Shown: positions 44,147 through 53,392 of the stretch, piece after piece
How positions within the stretch are numbered: position 1 is the stretch's first letter
Layout of the letters: each line of letters starts with the position of its first letter
DNA from: Natronomonas salina
GTDB taxonomy: Archaea > Halobacteriota > Halobacteria > Halobacteriales > Haloarculaceae
Assembly: GCF_013391105.1 (NCBI RefSeq)
Contig: NZ_CP058335.1
Location: 1,364,001 to 1,428,000, forward strand
Reading direction: 5' to 3'
Length of the DNA: 64,000 nt
Translations under genes and position numbers: made by a program
Notes under the pieces: generated by a model
The model's database searches: none
Told to the model about the DNA's origin: nothing
Seen by the model: only the letters and a program-made list of their open reading frames with translations

Positions 44147-45102
44147 GGCAGCACGACCTGGAGGTTGTCGGAGAAACCGTCCTCGGAGACCATATCCTTG
44201 CAGCGGTCGATGGTCGTCCCCGCCGTCCCGTTCGTCGTGATGTGGGTCAGGACGCCGGCCGAAGGTCCGCCCTCGTAGGACGTCAGGTCGGTCGCGGCGG
44301 ACAGCGCCGACCCGGAGTCCCCCGGCGTCGCGCGGATGCCCGCGATCCAGCTCCCCTCGCTCGGACCGGCGCCCAGGGAGAGCCCGCGGCTCCCCTGCGT
44401 GAGGTACGTCTCGCCGTTGACGACGCCGGCGCCGTACTGGACGACCGGGTCGCCGGCCGGGACGACGCCATCGACGGTGCCCGTCGGGCCGCCGAACTGC
44501 GGCAGCGACGGGTCGACGAGGTGCTCTGCCTCGGCCGGTATCTCGACGAGGCCGAAGTCGTGGCCGACGCCCTCGCCGCCGCCGAGTTCCTCCTGGCGGG
44601 CGTAGACGACGTCGCCGAGTTCGACGCCCTCGCCCTGGACCACGTTCATCCCGGTCAGCCCGCCGAAGGTGCAGTCGATGCAGACCGTCACCGTCACGTC
44701 GGTGACGTCGTCGCCCTCGCCCTGGGCGTATTCGGAACTTGCCGGCGCGTCCCCGAGGAAGCAGTGGCCGGCCGCGCCGAGGTACTTCGTCCCGTCGCCG
44801 TCCTCCCAGACGAAGTTCGCCGAGCAACCGCCGACCGTCCCGTCGCGCTCGACGAGGATCTGCGAACCCGGGCGGATGCCGGTCGCCCGCTCCGGGAACG
44901 CCGTCGGCGCGACGGTCTGAACCTGGTCGTCGACATCGAGCAGCGGAATCCGCTCGACGATGGAGACGTCGGTCGTCGAGTCGAGCGTGTCGGTGACGTC
45001 CGTCAGTCCTGCCGCCTGTCCGGTGAGCCCCGCGGCGCCGAGCGCGCCGGCCGCCCCGGCGCGGATGATGCTCCGTCGCGTGATATCGTCACGGTCTGAC
45101 AT
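44143..45102 (-). CDS. Tat-exported trypsin-like serine protease
   Basis: From ATG 45102 the protein has 319 residues. The N-terminus MSDRDDITRRSIIRAGAAGA is a twin-arginine signal with RR at 9-10. The chymotrypsin-fold triad is visible: His113 in AAGHCF, Asp182 in HDFGLVEI and Ser263 in TPGDSGSAL. Cysteines at 93, 114, 141 and 144 could form disulfides after folded export. The frame is open further upstream but has no support there. It overlaps the convergent twy1 gene by four bases. Its substrate is unknown. Confidence 0.88.
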   Translation of the reverse strand: MSDRDDITRRSIIRAGAAGALGAAGLTGQAAGLTDVTDTLDSTTDVSIVERIPLLDVDDQVQTVAPTAFPERATGIRPGSQILVERDGTVGGCSANFVWEDGDGTKYLGAAGHCFLGDAPASSEYAQGEGDDVTDVTVTVCIDCTFGGLTGMNVVQGEGVELGDVVYARQEELGGGEGVGHDFGLVEIPAEAEHLVDPSLPQFGGPTGTVDGVVPAGDPVVQYGAGVVNGETYLTQGSRGLSLGAGPSEGSWIAGIRATPGDSGSALSAATDLTSYEGGPSAGVLTHITTNGTAGTTIDRCKDMVSEDGFSDNLQVVLP

Positions 45103-45127
45103 ACCACCACTCCCGCGTGTCATTCCA

Positions 45128-45136
45128 TTAAGTAAT
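45128..45136 (-). promoter_or_regulatory. TATA box of the serine protease gene
   Basis: On the minus strand TTACTTAAT lies about 30 bases before the ATG at 45102, as for a leaderless transcript. The remaining 190 bases of the divergent gap, up to ribK at 45329, contain several GTTACG/GTTACC-type motifs and the AT-rich cacttttacc but no gene. Confidence 0.45.
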
Positions 45137-45328
45137 TTCCACTTAGATTCCGGGTTGTCCGTGCTTACCACCCGCGCACCCCCGTGAAACGTTGCCAGAC
45201 TCGGCACACTTTTACCGGCGGCGCGGGGAGTTACCACTGTAAACCGTTCGCGGTGCGCGTCTCGTTCCACTTCTGTTACGCATGCCAGTTCCGTTACGGT
45301 TAAGGGTGCGTCCCGCGTACCACCGGGT

Positions 45329-46057
45329 ATGTCCCAGTCAACCGGGCGCGTCGGCCACGACGAGCTGGCGACGCTGAAGCTCGTCGCCCTCGACGGCGCG
45401 CTCGAGGGCCGGGCGACGGTGACCTGCGCCGCGCTCGCCGACCGGCTCGACGCCTCCAACCAGACCGCCTCCCGGCGCCTCCAGCGGCTCGAGGACGCCG
45501 GCCACCTCGAGCGGGAGATGACCGGCGACGGCCAGCGGGTCGCCGTCACGAGCGAGGGCGAACGGGCCCTCCAGCGGGAGTACGCCGACTACCGCCGGCT
45601 CTTCGAGGGCGACGCGGACGTCTCCCTCTCCGGCGTCGTCACCAGCGGGATGGGCGAGGGCCGCCACTACATCTCGCTGTCCGGCTACATGGAGCAGTTC
45701 CGCGACCGCCTCGGCTACGAGCCCTTCGCGGGGACGCTGAACGTCGAACTCGACGAGGAGAGCGCCCGGGCCCGCGCCCGGATGGACGCCCTCGACCCCA
45801 TCGGCATCGACGGCTGGGAGGACGACGACCGCACCTACGGGCCCGCGTTCTGCTGGCCGGCCACCGTCGAGCACGTCGGCCCGGAGGGGCGACGGAACGG
45901 AGCCGACGGCGACCGATACGCGGACGCCCACGTCATCGCGCCGAAGCGGACCCACCACGGCGACGACCAGCTGGAGATCATCGCCCCCGAGAAGCTCCGC
46001 GACGAACTGGCACTCGACGACGGCGACCACCTCACCATCCATGTCTCAGAGCAGTAA
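45329..46057 (+). CDS. ribK: CTP-dependent riboflavin kinase with N-terminal HTH domain
   Basis: A 242-residue protein. Residues 10-95 form a winged-helix domain ([20 protein letters not shown], LTxEGE-like SEGERALQ). Residues 100-240 are the DUF120 kinase domain with [16 protein letters not shown] and [13 protein letters not shown]. Archaeal RibK uses CTP, not ATP, to phosphorylate riboflavin to FMN. The HTH domain suggests that it may also regulate flavin genes. It overlaps the ribB start by 17 bases, a clear operon. Confidence 0.95.
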   Translation: MSQSTGRVGHDELATLKLVALDGALEGRATVTCAALADRLDASNQTASRRLQRLEDAGHLEREMTGDGQRVAVTSEGERALQREYADYRRLFEGDADVSLSGVVTSGMGEGRHYISLSGYMEQFRDRLGYEPFAGTLNVELDEESARARARMDALDPIGIDGWEDDDRTYGPAFCWPATVEHVGPEGRRNGADGDRYADAHVIAPKRTHHGDDQLEIIAPEKLRDELALDDGDHLTIHVSEQ

Positions 46058-46766
46058 CACCGCCCGGTCCCGGCGCGGCGTCGACGCCGCCGTCGCGGCC
46101 TTCGCCGCCGGCGAGCCGGTCCTCATCCACGACGCCGCCGACCGCGAGGGCGAGGTCGACCTCGTCTACCCCGCCGCCGCCGTCGAGCCCGAGGACGTCG
46201 CCCGCCTGCGCAACGACGCCGGCGGCCTCGTCTGCGTCGCGCTCTCCGATACGGTCTGTGAGACCTGGGCGCTGCCGTTCGCCCAGGAGCTCGTCGACCA
46301 CCCCGCCGGCGCGTCCCACGACCTCGGCTACGACGAGCGCTCGTCGTTCTCGCTGACGGTCAACCACCGGGACACCTTCACCGGCATCACCGACGACGAC
46401 CGCGCGCTCACCATCTCGAAGCTCGGGGCGGCCGCCGGCGCCATCGACCAGGCGACCACCGTCGCCGGCGACGACGCCGCCGACGCCATCGCCCCCGACG
46501 CCGAGGGCTTCGCCGAGGCGTTCCGCGCGCCCGGCCACGTCCACCTGCTCCGGGCCGCCCCCGGCGGCCTCGAGGACCGCGAGGGCCACACCGAACTCGG
46601 CCTCGCGCTGGCCGACGCGGCCGACGTCGCCCCCGCCGTCGTCGTCTGCGAGATGCTCGACGACGAGAGCGGCGAGGCGCTCCCGCCGGCGGCCGCGCGG
46701 GCCTACGCGGACCGCAACGGGTTCGCCTACGTCGAGGGCTCCGAACTGATCGCCCGCTTCCGGTAG
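46041..46766 (+). CDS. ribB: 3,4-dihydroxy-2-butanone 4-phosphate synthase
   Basis: A 241-residue enzyme that converts ribulose 5-phosphate to 3,4-dihydroxy-2-butanone 4-phosphate and formate, supplying the four-carbon unit of riboflavin. [18 protein letters not shown] holds the Mg-binding acidic residues. [31 protein letters not shown] and the GHVHLLRA region complete the site. There is no fused GTP cyclohydrolase II domain, as usual in archaea. The start is ATG 46041, inside the end of ribK. Confidence 0.95.
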   Translation: MSQSSNTARSRRGVDAAVAAFAAGEPVLIHDAADREGEVDLVYPAAAVEPEDVARLRNDAGGLVCVALSDTVCETWALPFAQELVDHPAGASHDLGYDERSSFSLTVNHRDTFTGITDDDRALTISKLGAAAGAIDQATTVAGDDAADAIAPDAEGFAEAFRAPGHVHLLRAAPGGLEDREGHTELGLALADAADVAPAVVVCEMLDDESGEALPPAAARAYADRNGFAYVEGSELIARFR

Positions 46767-46849
46767 TCTGCCGACCGTTCCGTCGTTTTCCGTATTTTCG
46801 AGTTCCCGATCGGTCTGACTGCTGCACCCGAGAGTAACGAAGAGGGCGA

Positions 46850-47584
46850 CTACCGCTCGACCGGATCGGCCTCGAGGACGTCCCGGTACCGGTCGAGGGC
46901 GTCGGCCTGCGCGGGCCCGTCGTACTCGATCTCGCCGTCCACCAGCACGGTCACCCGGTCGAGCACGTCGTCGAAGGACTCGACGTTGTGGGTGGAGACG
47001 ACGATGCTGCGGTCCTCGGTGCAGTACTCCCCGAGGAACGAGACGATCCGCGCCCGGGAGTGGTCGTCGACGTCGGAGAGCGGCTCGTCCAGCAGGAGGA
47101 AGTCGGGGCGCTTCAGCATCGCGAGCGCGAGGTCGAGCTTGGTTCGGAAGCCGCCGGAGAGGTCCCTACCCGGCCGGTGGGCGGCGGGTTCCAGCCGGAG
47201 GGCCTCGAGCAGGGTCGCCGTCCAGTCGGCCGGCGGCGGGTCGGCGGCGAACGACCGGAACACCGAGAGGTTCTCGCGGACGGTGAGGTCGGGGTAGAAC
47301 CGCGGCTGCTGGAAGCCGACGCCGACGCGCCCCGGGTCGGGGCGGCGGACGGTCCCCGCCGACGGCCGGGCGAGGCCGGACAGCAGGTGGAACAGCGTCG
47401 TCTTCCCGGAACCGTTCGGACCGACGAGGCCGTGGACCTGTCCGGGCCGGACGGCGAGGTCGACGCCGTCGAGCGCCGTGACGTCGCCGTAGCGCTTCGA
47501 GACGCCGTCGACGACGAAGCCGGCCCGGGCGTCGGCGTCGGACTCGTCGGAGGCGCTTCCGCCGCCCGCCGCCCGGTCACTCAT
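46850..47584 (-). CDS. ABC transporter ATP-binding protein
   Basis: From ATG 47584 the protein has 244 residues. It has Walker A GPNGSGKT, a Q-loop FQQPRFYPDLT, a signature LSGGFRTKLDLA, Walker B FLLLDEPLSDVD and the switch His in VVSTHNVES. It is most like the NatA/CcmA type of ATPase that pairs with ABC-2-like permeases. The start overlaps the end of the permease gene by eight bases. It is the third gene of the lipoprotein-permease-ATPase operon. Export of an unknown substrate is likely. Confidence 0.93.
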   Translation of the reverse strand: MSDRAAGGGSASDESDADARAGFVVDGVSKRYGDVTALDGVDLAVRPGQVHGLVGPNGSGKTTLFHLLSGLARPSAGTVRRPDPGRVGVGFQQPRFYPDLTVRENLSVFRSFAADPPPADWTATLLEALRLEPAAHRPGRDLSGGFRTKLDLALAMLKRPDFLLLDEPLSDVDDHSRARIVSFLGEYCTEDRSIVVSTHNVESFDDVLDRVTVLVDGEIEYDGPAQADALDRYRDVLEADPVER

Positions 47585-48653
47585 GGACGCCACCCCGCTC
47601 GTAGTGCCGCAGCGAGACGCCGAGCAAGAGCAGGGCGACCAGGACGCTGGCGGCGAGCCACCCGAGGTAGTCGCCGTACAGCGACAGGGGGGCGTCCCGG
47701 AGCATCGTCCCGCGGAGCGTCACGATCGAGTAGTGCGTCGGCAGCGAGCGCGCGATGGTCTTCCGGACCTCGGAGTAGAACCCGACCGGGTAGAGCAGCC
47801 CGGACAGCGCCAGCGCGCCGATGGCGAGCCCGAGGTTGACGAACACCGCGGCCTGCCGGAGGCGCATGAAGAAGAGGACCGCGAGGCCGGCGGCTGCGAG
47901 GTACAGGAAGGTCAGCGCGAGCACGAGCAGCGTCTCCGGGGCGAGCGCGCCGAAGCCGTACTCGAAGTACCGGCCGGCCGCGGAGACCGTCGCCGCCGGC
48001 AGGACGACCAGCGCGCCGTAGAACAGCAGCTTGCTCGCGACGACGAGTTCCAGGCTGGTCTCCGTCCGGAGGCGGTCCATGACGCGCCGCTCCTCGCGGA
48101 CCTGGTAGGGCAGGTACACCAGCGCGTAGAGGACGACGAGCGCGAACAGCGCCGACGGGAGCATGAACGCCGACAGCGACCGCTCGGTGCCGAACCCCTC
48201 CATCTCGAAGGTCACGTCGGCCGGCGCCAGCGCGTCGAACTGCGTCGCCAGCATCTCGAGGGCGAGTTCCGCGGGGTCCTGCAGCGGCGCGTTGGTCCGG
48301 TCGGAGAGGACGGTGACCGTCGCCTCGTTGCCCGCCTCGGTCAAGCCGGGCGGCACGAGGAACGCCATGTACACCTCCTCGCGCTCAAGGGCGCGGGTCG
48401 CGGCCTCGCGGTCGTCGTAGGCCTCCGGCTCGGCGAAGAACTGGACGGCGCCGCGGACCAGCGAGAGGTCCTCCTCGGCGGTCGCGTCGTCGGCCGGCGC
48501 GACCGCGACGGGGACGTCCTGGGGGACGGTCTGCTGATATGCGGCGGTGCCGGCGGCCAGCGCCGCCGGGACGACCACGAGGAGGACGACGAACAGCCCG
48601 AGGTTCCGGCGGACGGTGAGAAGCTCCTTCTTGAGGAGCGCCAGGGCCGTCAC
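47577..48653 (-). CDS. ABC-2-type transporter permease
   Basis: A 358-residue membrane protein starting at GTG 48653 (MTALALLKKELLTVRRNLGL). One N-terminal helix (LFVVLLVVVPAALAAG) precedes an outside domain of about 140 residues. Five further helices then run between about residues 175 and 350 (ALFALVVLYALVYLPYQ, TLLVLALTFLYLAAAGLAVL and others). This is the NatB/ABC-2 exporter layout. The GTG start overlaps the stop of the lipoprotein gene by four bases (GTGA), and its end overlaps the ATPase gene. Confidence 0.88.
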   Translation of the reverse strand: MTALALLKKELLTVRRNLGLFVVLLVVVPAALAAGTAAYQQTVPQDVPVAVAPADDATAEEDLSLVRGAVQFFAEPEAYDDREAATRALEREEVYMAFLVPPGLTEAGNEATVTVLSDRTNAPLQDPAELALEMLATQFDALAPADVTFEMEGFGTERSLSAFMLPSALFALVVLYALVYLPYQVREERRVMDRLRTETSLELVVASKLLFYGALVVLPAATVSAAGRYFEYGFGALAPETLLVLALTFLYLAAAGLAVLFFMRLRQAAVFVNLGLAIGALALSGLLYPVGFYSEVRKTIARSLPTHYSIVTLRGTMLRDAPLSLYGDYLGWLAASVLVALLLLGVSLRHYERGGVHE

Positions 48654-49720
48654 ATCTGGCCGAGCCAGCCGGCCAGCGTCGCGGTGCCCTCGGCGTCGCT
48701 CCGGTAGTCGACCGTCACCACCGAGCCGTCGCGCTCGACGGCGACCCGCGCCAGCTCCTCCAGGACCGCCTGGTCCTCGGCGGTGCTCCGGAGGACCGCC
48801 AGGATGGTGCCGGTGAAGTCCCGGACACTACCCGCCGTGTCCTCGTCGGGCGCCTGCAGGTCGACGTCGATGGCGACCTCCCCGGCGCCCGCGGCGTACG
48901 TCGCGGTCGCGGTCTCGAGTTCCTCGTAGAGGTCCAGCGACACCCCCGCCGGCACCTGCTCGCTGTCGTCGTCCGGCAGGTACCCCCGCGGTCGGTCGGT
49001 GGCGGAGGCGACGTACTGCTGGAGGGCGTCGCCGCCGGTCTCGCCACCGCCGGTCTCGTTGCCGCTGTCGGTCCCGTTCTCGCCGCTCTGCCCCTCGGTC
49101 CCGGAACCACCGCCGCCCTGCTCGGCCCGGACGTTCTGGAAGGCCCCCTCGAGTGGGTCCTGGAGGCCGTCCTCGTCGCCTGCGAAGACGTCGAGGGCAG
49201 TCTTGACGTCGGCCTCGTCGCCGACCACGTACTGGCCCTCGGCGATGGTGCCGACGGAGGGGGCCTCCGGGTCGTCGGCGCTGTACACCGTCCCGTTGTC
49301 GTGGTCGACTTCCTCGTAGTCGGCGTCGCGGCGCTCCTCGGCGGCGCTGCGGGCCTCCGACTCGTCGAGGTCGGCGGCGACGACCAGCGTCTTCCGCTCG
49401 GCGCCCGGTTCCTGGGAGAAGACGAGCACCTCGTCGACGTCCTCGGGGTCGACGCCGGTCTCCCGTTCGACCTCGGCGACGAGGTCCTCGTCGTCGCCGG
49501 CGTGGGCGGCCAGGAGGTCGCGGGTCGCCCGGCTCTCGGTCAGCGCCATGTCGGCGTGGACGACGGCGCCGGCGCTCGCGGGGACGTACGACGACAGGTC
49601 GTCGGGCTCGGCGCGGTCGCCGCCCTCCTCGTTGCAGCCGGCCAGGCCGACCGCCAGGGCAGCCCCGCTCGCGAGTACGGTCCGTCGGTCGAGTCGGACG
49701 CCGCCGGGAGCGTCTGTCAT
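48650..49720 (-). CDS. Tat lipoprotein associated with the ABC exporter
   Basis: From ATG 49720 the protein has 356 residues. The N-terminus has RRTVLASGAALAVGLAGC, a twin-arginine signal ending in a lipobox with the lipidated Cys. The mature protein has two related halves of mixed alpha/beta type separated by a Gly/Thr/Asn-rich linker around residues 215-235. Many Asp and Glu residues mark it as exposed to high salt. It is the first gene of the operon with the permease and ATPase, so it probably works with the exporter. No domain is recognised. Confidence 0.8.
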   Translation of the reverse strand: MTDAPGGVRLDRRTVLASGAALAVGLAGCNEEGGDRAEPDDLSSYVPASAGAVVHADMALTESRATRDLLAAHAGDDEDLVAEVERETGVDPEDVDEVLVFSQEPGAERKTLVVAADLDESEARSAAEERRDADYEEVDHDNGTVYSADDPEAPSVGTIAEGQYVVGDEADVKTALDVFAGDEDGLQDPLEGAFQNVRAEQGGGGSGTEGQSGENGTDSGNETGGGETGGDALQQYVASATDRPRGYLPDDDSEQVPAGVSLDLYEELETATATYAAGAGEVAIDVDLQAPDEDTAGSVRDFTGTILAVLRSTAEDQAVLEELARVAVERDGSVVTVDYRSDAEGTATLAGWLGQM

Positions 49721-49762
49721 GGTAGAAATGTCACCGTTGCTGGACAAAAACCTGTGGGACGG

Positions 49763-50689
49763 TCACTCCGGGTAGGGGACGTCTAGCTCGTCGCCGTCGT
49801 CGGGGACGAACGCCCGCCGTCCCTCGAATATCTCCCGGGCCTCCCGCTCGAGGGGCGTCGGGTTGCCGGCGTACCGCGAGGAGACGTGGACGAGCGCGAG
49901 GCGCTCGGCGCCGGCCCGGTTGGCGATCTCCGCCGCGCTGGCGGCCGTCGAGTGGCCGGTCTGGCCCGCCCGTCCCGCGTTGTCGTCGGCGAACGTCGCG
50001 TCGTGGATCAGCAGGTCCGCGTCCTCGGCGGCCTCGACGGTCGCCCCCGTCGGCCGGGTGTCGCCGGTGTAGACGACCGTCCGGCCCGGTCGGGGGTCGC
50101 CGACGACCTGGTCGGGCTCGACGACGGTGCCGTCCTCGAGTTCGACGGCCTCGCCGGCGTGGAGCCGCTGGAACTTCGGGCCGACGGGGACGCCGAGCTC
50201 CTCGGCGCGCTCGCGGTCGAACCGGCCCTTGCGGTCGTCCTCGACGAGCGCGTAGCCGACCGACCGGGCGTCGTGGTCGGTGTCGAAGGCCCGGACCTCG
50301 TAGTCGTCGGCCGACAGCGCGACGTCGCCGGCCTCGACGCCGTGGACGCGGACCGGGAAGTCGGGGTCGGTCCCGGTGGCGCCGACGAGCCGCTCGACCT
50401 CGCGCCGGGTGCCCGCGGGGACGTGGACGGCGATCGGGTCGTCCCGCTCGTTGAAATCCATCGTCTGCAACAGGCCGGGGATGCCGAGGACGTGGTCCCC
50501 GTGGAGGTGCGTGACGAAGACGTGCGAGACGGCGAAACCGGTGCCGAACCGCATCATCTGCCGCTGGGTGCCCTCCCCGCAGTCGAACAGCAGGCGGTCG
50601 CCCTCCCGGCGGACGAAGACGGCGCTGGTGTTCCGCTGGGTCGTCGGCACGGCCCCGCTGGTCCCGAGGAACGTCACGCACAGCGACAT
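49763..50689 (-). CDS. rnz: Ribonuclease Z (tRNA 3'-processing endonuclease)
   Basis: A 308-residue metallo-beta-lactamase-fold enzyme that cuts pre-tRNA after the discriminator base; neither tRNA in this window encodes CCA. The zinc motif is THLHGDHVLGIPGL, a HxHxDH pattern near residues 61-66. Later ligands are in VYTGDTRPT, LIHDATF and LVHVSSRY. The start MSLCVTFLGTSGAVPTTQRN matches RNase Z. It is typical in length. It is divergent from the response regulator gene. Confidence 0.96.
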   Translation of the reverse strand: MSLCVTFLGTSGAVPTTQRNTSAVFVRREGDRLLFDCGEGTQRQMMRFGTGFAVSHVFVTHLHGDHVLGIPGLLQTMDFNERDDPIAVHVPAGTRREVERLVGATGTDPDFPVRVHGVEAGDVALSADDYEVRAFDTDHDARSVGYALVEDDRKGRFDRERAEELGVPVGPKFQRLHAGEAVELEDGTVVEPDQVVGDPRPGRTVVYTGDTRPTGATVEAAEDADLLIHDATFADDNAGRAGQTGHSTAASAAEIANRAGAERLALVHVSSRYAGNPTPLEREAREIFEGRRAFVPDDGDELDVPYPE

Positions 50690-50858
50690 ACCGGAGACCA
50701 GACGCGGCGGTGATAAACCGGTGTCGGACCGCGGCCGACGTGGCGGCCACGGATCGCCGCGCCGGCCGCGACCGGTCCCGGCCGGATTCTCTCCTCGTGA
50801 AACCGCGCTGCCACGTATTTAGGGGTCGGTCTCTCAGAGGCGGGTAGGAAACGCCGAG

Positions 50859-51440
50859 ATGGACCCGACCACGAACGAACCGACGGTACTCGCTGTCGAC
50901 GACGACGAATCGCACCTGGAACTGTTCGAGATCTGGCTCGAGGGGGCCTACGACGTCCTGACGGCCGCCGACGGCACCGAGGCCCTGGAGCGGTTCGACC
51001 GGACCGTCGACGTCGTGTTGCTCGACCGGAACATGCCGGGCCTGAGCGGCGACGAGGTGCTCACCCGCGTGCGCAGCCGGCCCGGCCACTGCCGCGTCGT
51101 GATGGTGACGGGGGCGGACCTCGACGGCGAGGCCGTCCCGCTGCCGTTCGACGACTACCTCGTGAAGCCGGTCACCCGCGACGACCTCGAGGCGGCCCTC
51201 GAGCAGGCGCTCAGACACGCCAACTACGGGCGACTGCAGGACGAGCTGTACACCGTCGCCTCGCGGATCGCGGTCCTCGAGACCCACGTCGACCGCGGCG
51301 AACTCGAGGGGAACGCCGACTACCGCGCGCTCCAGGACCGGTTCGAGGAGCTGCAGGCGGAGTTCGACGCCCTGACCGGCGACGTCGGCGACTGGGAGTG
51401 CTGGGACGAGTTCGACCGCGAGCCCGCCGCGGGCGACTGA
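50859..51440 (+). CDS. Response regulator with HalX domain
   Basis: A 193-residue protein. Residues 8-117 are a receiver domain with the acidic pocket VDDDES, phosphoacceptor Asp56 (VLLDRNMPG), Thr84 and Lys103 (YLVKPV). The C-terminal helical part (RLQDELYTVASRIAVLETH, then FEELQAEFDAL) is the HalX domain typical of haloarchaea. There is no DNA-binding domain. It probably receives phosphate from a histidine kinase encoded elsewhere, since none lies next to it. Confidence 0.93.
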   Translation: MDPTTNEPTVLAVDDDESHLELFEIWLEGAYDVLTAADGTEALERFDRTVDVVLLDRNMPGLSGDEVLTRVRSRPGHCRVVMVTGADLDGEAVPLPFDDYLVKPVTRDDLEAALEQALRHANYGRLQDELYTVASRIAVLETHVDRGELEGNADYRALQDRFEELQAEFDALTGDVGDWECWDEFDREPAAGD

Positions 51441-51453
51441 GTTCGAGGCCGCC

Positions 51454-52383
51454 TCAGACCTCGAGGAACCAGTCGCCGTAGCCGTCGAGCCGCCCCTCCA
51501 CGAGGTCGAAGAACTGCTGTTGGATCTCCTCGGTGACGGGGCCGCGCGAGCCGGTGCCGATCTCGGTGTCGTCGACGCTGCGGATCGGCGTCACCTCGGC
51601 GGCGGTGCCGGTGAAGAACAGCTCGTCGGCGGTGTACAGCTGTCCGCGGGCGATGGCGGCCTCGTCGTGGACGGTGTAGCCCAGGTCGCGGGCCAGCTGG
51701 ATGACGGTGTCGCGGGTGATGCCGTCGAGGATGGACTCGGAGAGCCCGGTCGTGTAGATCTCGCCGTCGTTGACCATGAAGATGTTCTCGCCGGGCCCCT
51801 CGGCGACGTTGCCCTCCTTGTTGAGGACGATGGCCTCGACGTAGCCGTTGGTGCGGGCCTCCTCGCCGGCCAGCATCGAGTTGATGTACGGGCCGGTGGC
51901 CTTGACGTTCGTCGGGATCTGACTGGAGGCGTGCTTGCGCCACGAGGAGACCATCACGTCGACGCCGTTCTCGATGGCGTCCTCGCCGAGGTAGGCGCCC
52001 CACGGCCAGCAGGCGACCATCGTCTTGGTCGGGCAGTCCTTCGGCGAGACGCCCAGGGAGTTGTAACCGTAGTAGACCAGCGGCCGGATGTAGCAGGACT
52101 CGAGGTCCTGGCTGCGGATGAGCTCCAGGGTCGCCTCCGTGATCTCCTCGCGGGTGTGCTCGATGTCGTGGTCGAGCACCTTCGCGGAGTCGAACAGCCG
52201 GTCGAGGTGTTCCTCCCAGCGGAACAGCTTCGGGCCGTGCTCGGTGTCGTAGCAGCGCGCCCCCTCGAAGACTGCAGTCCCGTAGTGCAGCGAGTGGGTC
52301 AGCACGTGGGTCTGTGCGTCGTCCCAGTCGACGAACTCGCCGTCCATCCAGATGGTGTCGACGTCCATCTCCTCGAAAGACAT
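51454..52383 (-). CDS. ilvE: Branched-chain amino acid aminotransferase
   Basis: A 309-residue PLP enzyme of fold type IV that interconverts Leu, Ile, Val and their 2-oxo acids. It has VLTHSLHYGTAVFEGARCYD, YIRPLVYYGYNSLGVSPKDC, the PLP lysine expected in WRKHASSQIPTNVKATGPYI (cited by SSQIPTNVKATG), and EGPGENIFMVNDGEIYTT. The length is typical. The start at 52383 gives MSFEEMDVDTIWMDGEFVDW. Confidence 0.95.
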   Translation of the reverse strand: MSFEEMDVDTIWMDGEFVDWDDAQTHVLTHSLHYGTAVFEGARCYDTEHGPKLFRWEEHLDRLFDSAKVLDHDIEHTREEITEATLELIRSQDLESCYIRPLVYYGYNSLGVSPKDCPTKTMVACWPWGAYLGEDAIENGVDVMVSSWRKHASSQIPTNVKATGPYINSMLAGEEARTNGYVEAIVLNKEGNVAEGPGENIFMVNDGEIYTTGLSESILDGITRDTVIQLARDLGYTVHDEAAIARGQLYTADELFFTGTAAEVTPIRSVDDTEIGTGSRGPVTEEIQQQFFDLVEGRLDGYGDWFLEV

Positions 52384-52495
52384 ACTCCGTCCCTAGCGGG
52401 GCCCCGTAATGAGTCTTGACGATTATTGCCACCCGCTGGCACGCACCCGGCACGGGGACCGTGCCCCTATCGACGTCCAGCTAGTCGTGCCGGCA

Positions 52496-52780
52496 TCACC
52501 GGTCGGACGGGTCGTCGGCCGCCGCCTCCTCGACCGCCTCGGCCTGCGACTTGACATCCGAGAGGGCCGACTCCTGCTCGTCGACGGTCAGCCCGCCCGT
52601 CTCGACCTGCCAGCCGCCGTACTGCCAGGCGGGAACGAAGTCCCACGTCCGGACCTGCCCGTCGTCCTCCGTGTCGCCGTCGGCGTCGTCGACGGCGTCG
52701 GGGCCGCCGTCGTCGGTCGCGAACGGCCAGAGCCGGGACAGGGGACCCCATACCATGTGATAAACTAACACGCGATCCAT
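52496..52780 (-). CDS. Small acidic haloarchaeal protein
   Basis: A 94-residue protein. It begins MDRVLVYHMVWGPLSRLWPF; an internal ATG at residue 9 could be the real start. The middle has TWDFVPAWQYGGWQVETGGL, and the end is helical and acidic (SALSDVKSQAEAVEEAAAD). The pattern of Trp residues looks conserved and not random. No function is known. It is preceded by the AT-rich actaacacgc/acttgtaact region at 52767-52790. Confidence 0.65.
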   Translation of the reverse strand: MDRVLVYHMVWGPLSRLWPFATDDGGPDAVDDADGDTEDDGQVRTWDFVPAWQYGGWQVETGGLTVDEQESALSDVKSQAEAVEEAAADDPSDR

Positions 52781-52834
52781 ACTTGTAACTATCGCGAGTG
52801 GGACCGCCGGGTAGAAGGAACGACCCAGTACCGC

Positions 52835-53290
52835 CTACTCTCCGGCTTCGCGCCGTCGCTGCATGCCGAGTCCCTCCCACCGGATCACCAGTTCGTCGTC
52901 CTGGTTGTACCCGCGGGTCTCCATCCGGACGTGGCCGACCTCGGGTCGGCTCTCGGACTCCCGCTTGTCCAGGACCTCGACCTCGACGCGGAGGGTGTCG
53001 CCGGGGTGGACCGGCCGCTTCCACCGGAGTTCGTCGACGCCGCGGGCGCCCATCGACGTCTCGGGCTCGAGGAAGCCGTCGACGAGCAGGCGCATGCACA
53101 TCGACGCGGTGTGCCAGCCCGACGCGGCCAGCGAGCCGAAGATGGAGTCCCGTGCGGCCTCCTCGTCCAGGTGGAACGGCTGGGGGTCGTACTTCTCGGC
53201 GAACTCCTTGACCTCCGCCTCGGTGACCTCGTAGCGGCCGTCGAGCTCGTAGACGTCGCCGACCTCCGTGTCCTCGAAGTAGCGTGCCAT
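52835..53290 (-). CDS. MaoC-like hydratase (hot-dog fold)
   Basis: From ATG 53290 the protein has 151 residues, a single hot-dog domain. FAEKYDPQPFHLDEEAARDS contains the Asp and His of the (R)-hydratase catalytic site (YDPQPFHLD). FGSLAASGWHTASMCMRLLV is the helix, and GVDELRWKRPVHPGDTLRVE is the last conserved block. It may hydrate an enoyl-CoA, as in haloarchaeal beta-oxidation or polyester routes. The upstream part of the frame lies outside the gene. Confidence 0.92.
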   Translation of the reverse strand: MARYFEDTEVGDVYELDGRYEVTEAEVKEFAEKYDPQPFHLDEEAARDSIFGSLAASGWHTASMCMRLLVDGFLEPETSMGARGVDELRWKRPVHPGDTLRVEVEVLDKRESESRPEVGHVRMETRGYNQDDELVIRWEGLGMQRRREAGE

Positions 53291-53362
53291 CGACGGGGAG
53301 ACGAGCCGGGAGGACAAAAAGTCGTACCCCGGAGGGCCGCCGCCGTCCAACCCGGCACGGAG

Positions 53363-53369
53363 TTTATAC
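53363..53369 (+). promoter_or_regulatory. TATA box of the DUF460 gene
   Basis: TTTATAC lies about 27 bases before GTG 53393, fixing that GTG as the likely start of a leaderless transcript. The much longer upstream open frame runs through the opposite-strand hydratase gene and is not coding. Confidence 0.55.
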
Positions 53370-53392
53370 TCGCTGGCTCCCTACCGGGGGCC

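Noticed and set aside
52931-53392. Upstream extension of the DUF460 frame
   Set aside because: It is antisense to the MaoC-like gene, and the TATA box at 53363-53369 fixes the GTG at 53393.
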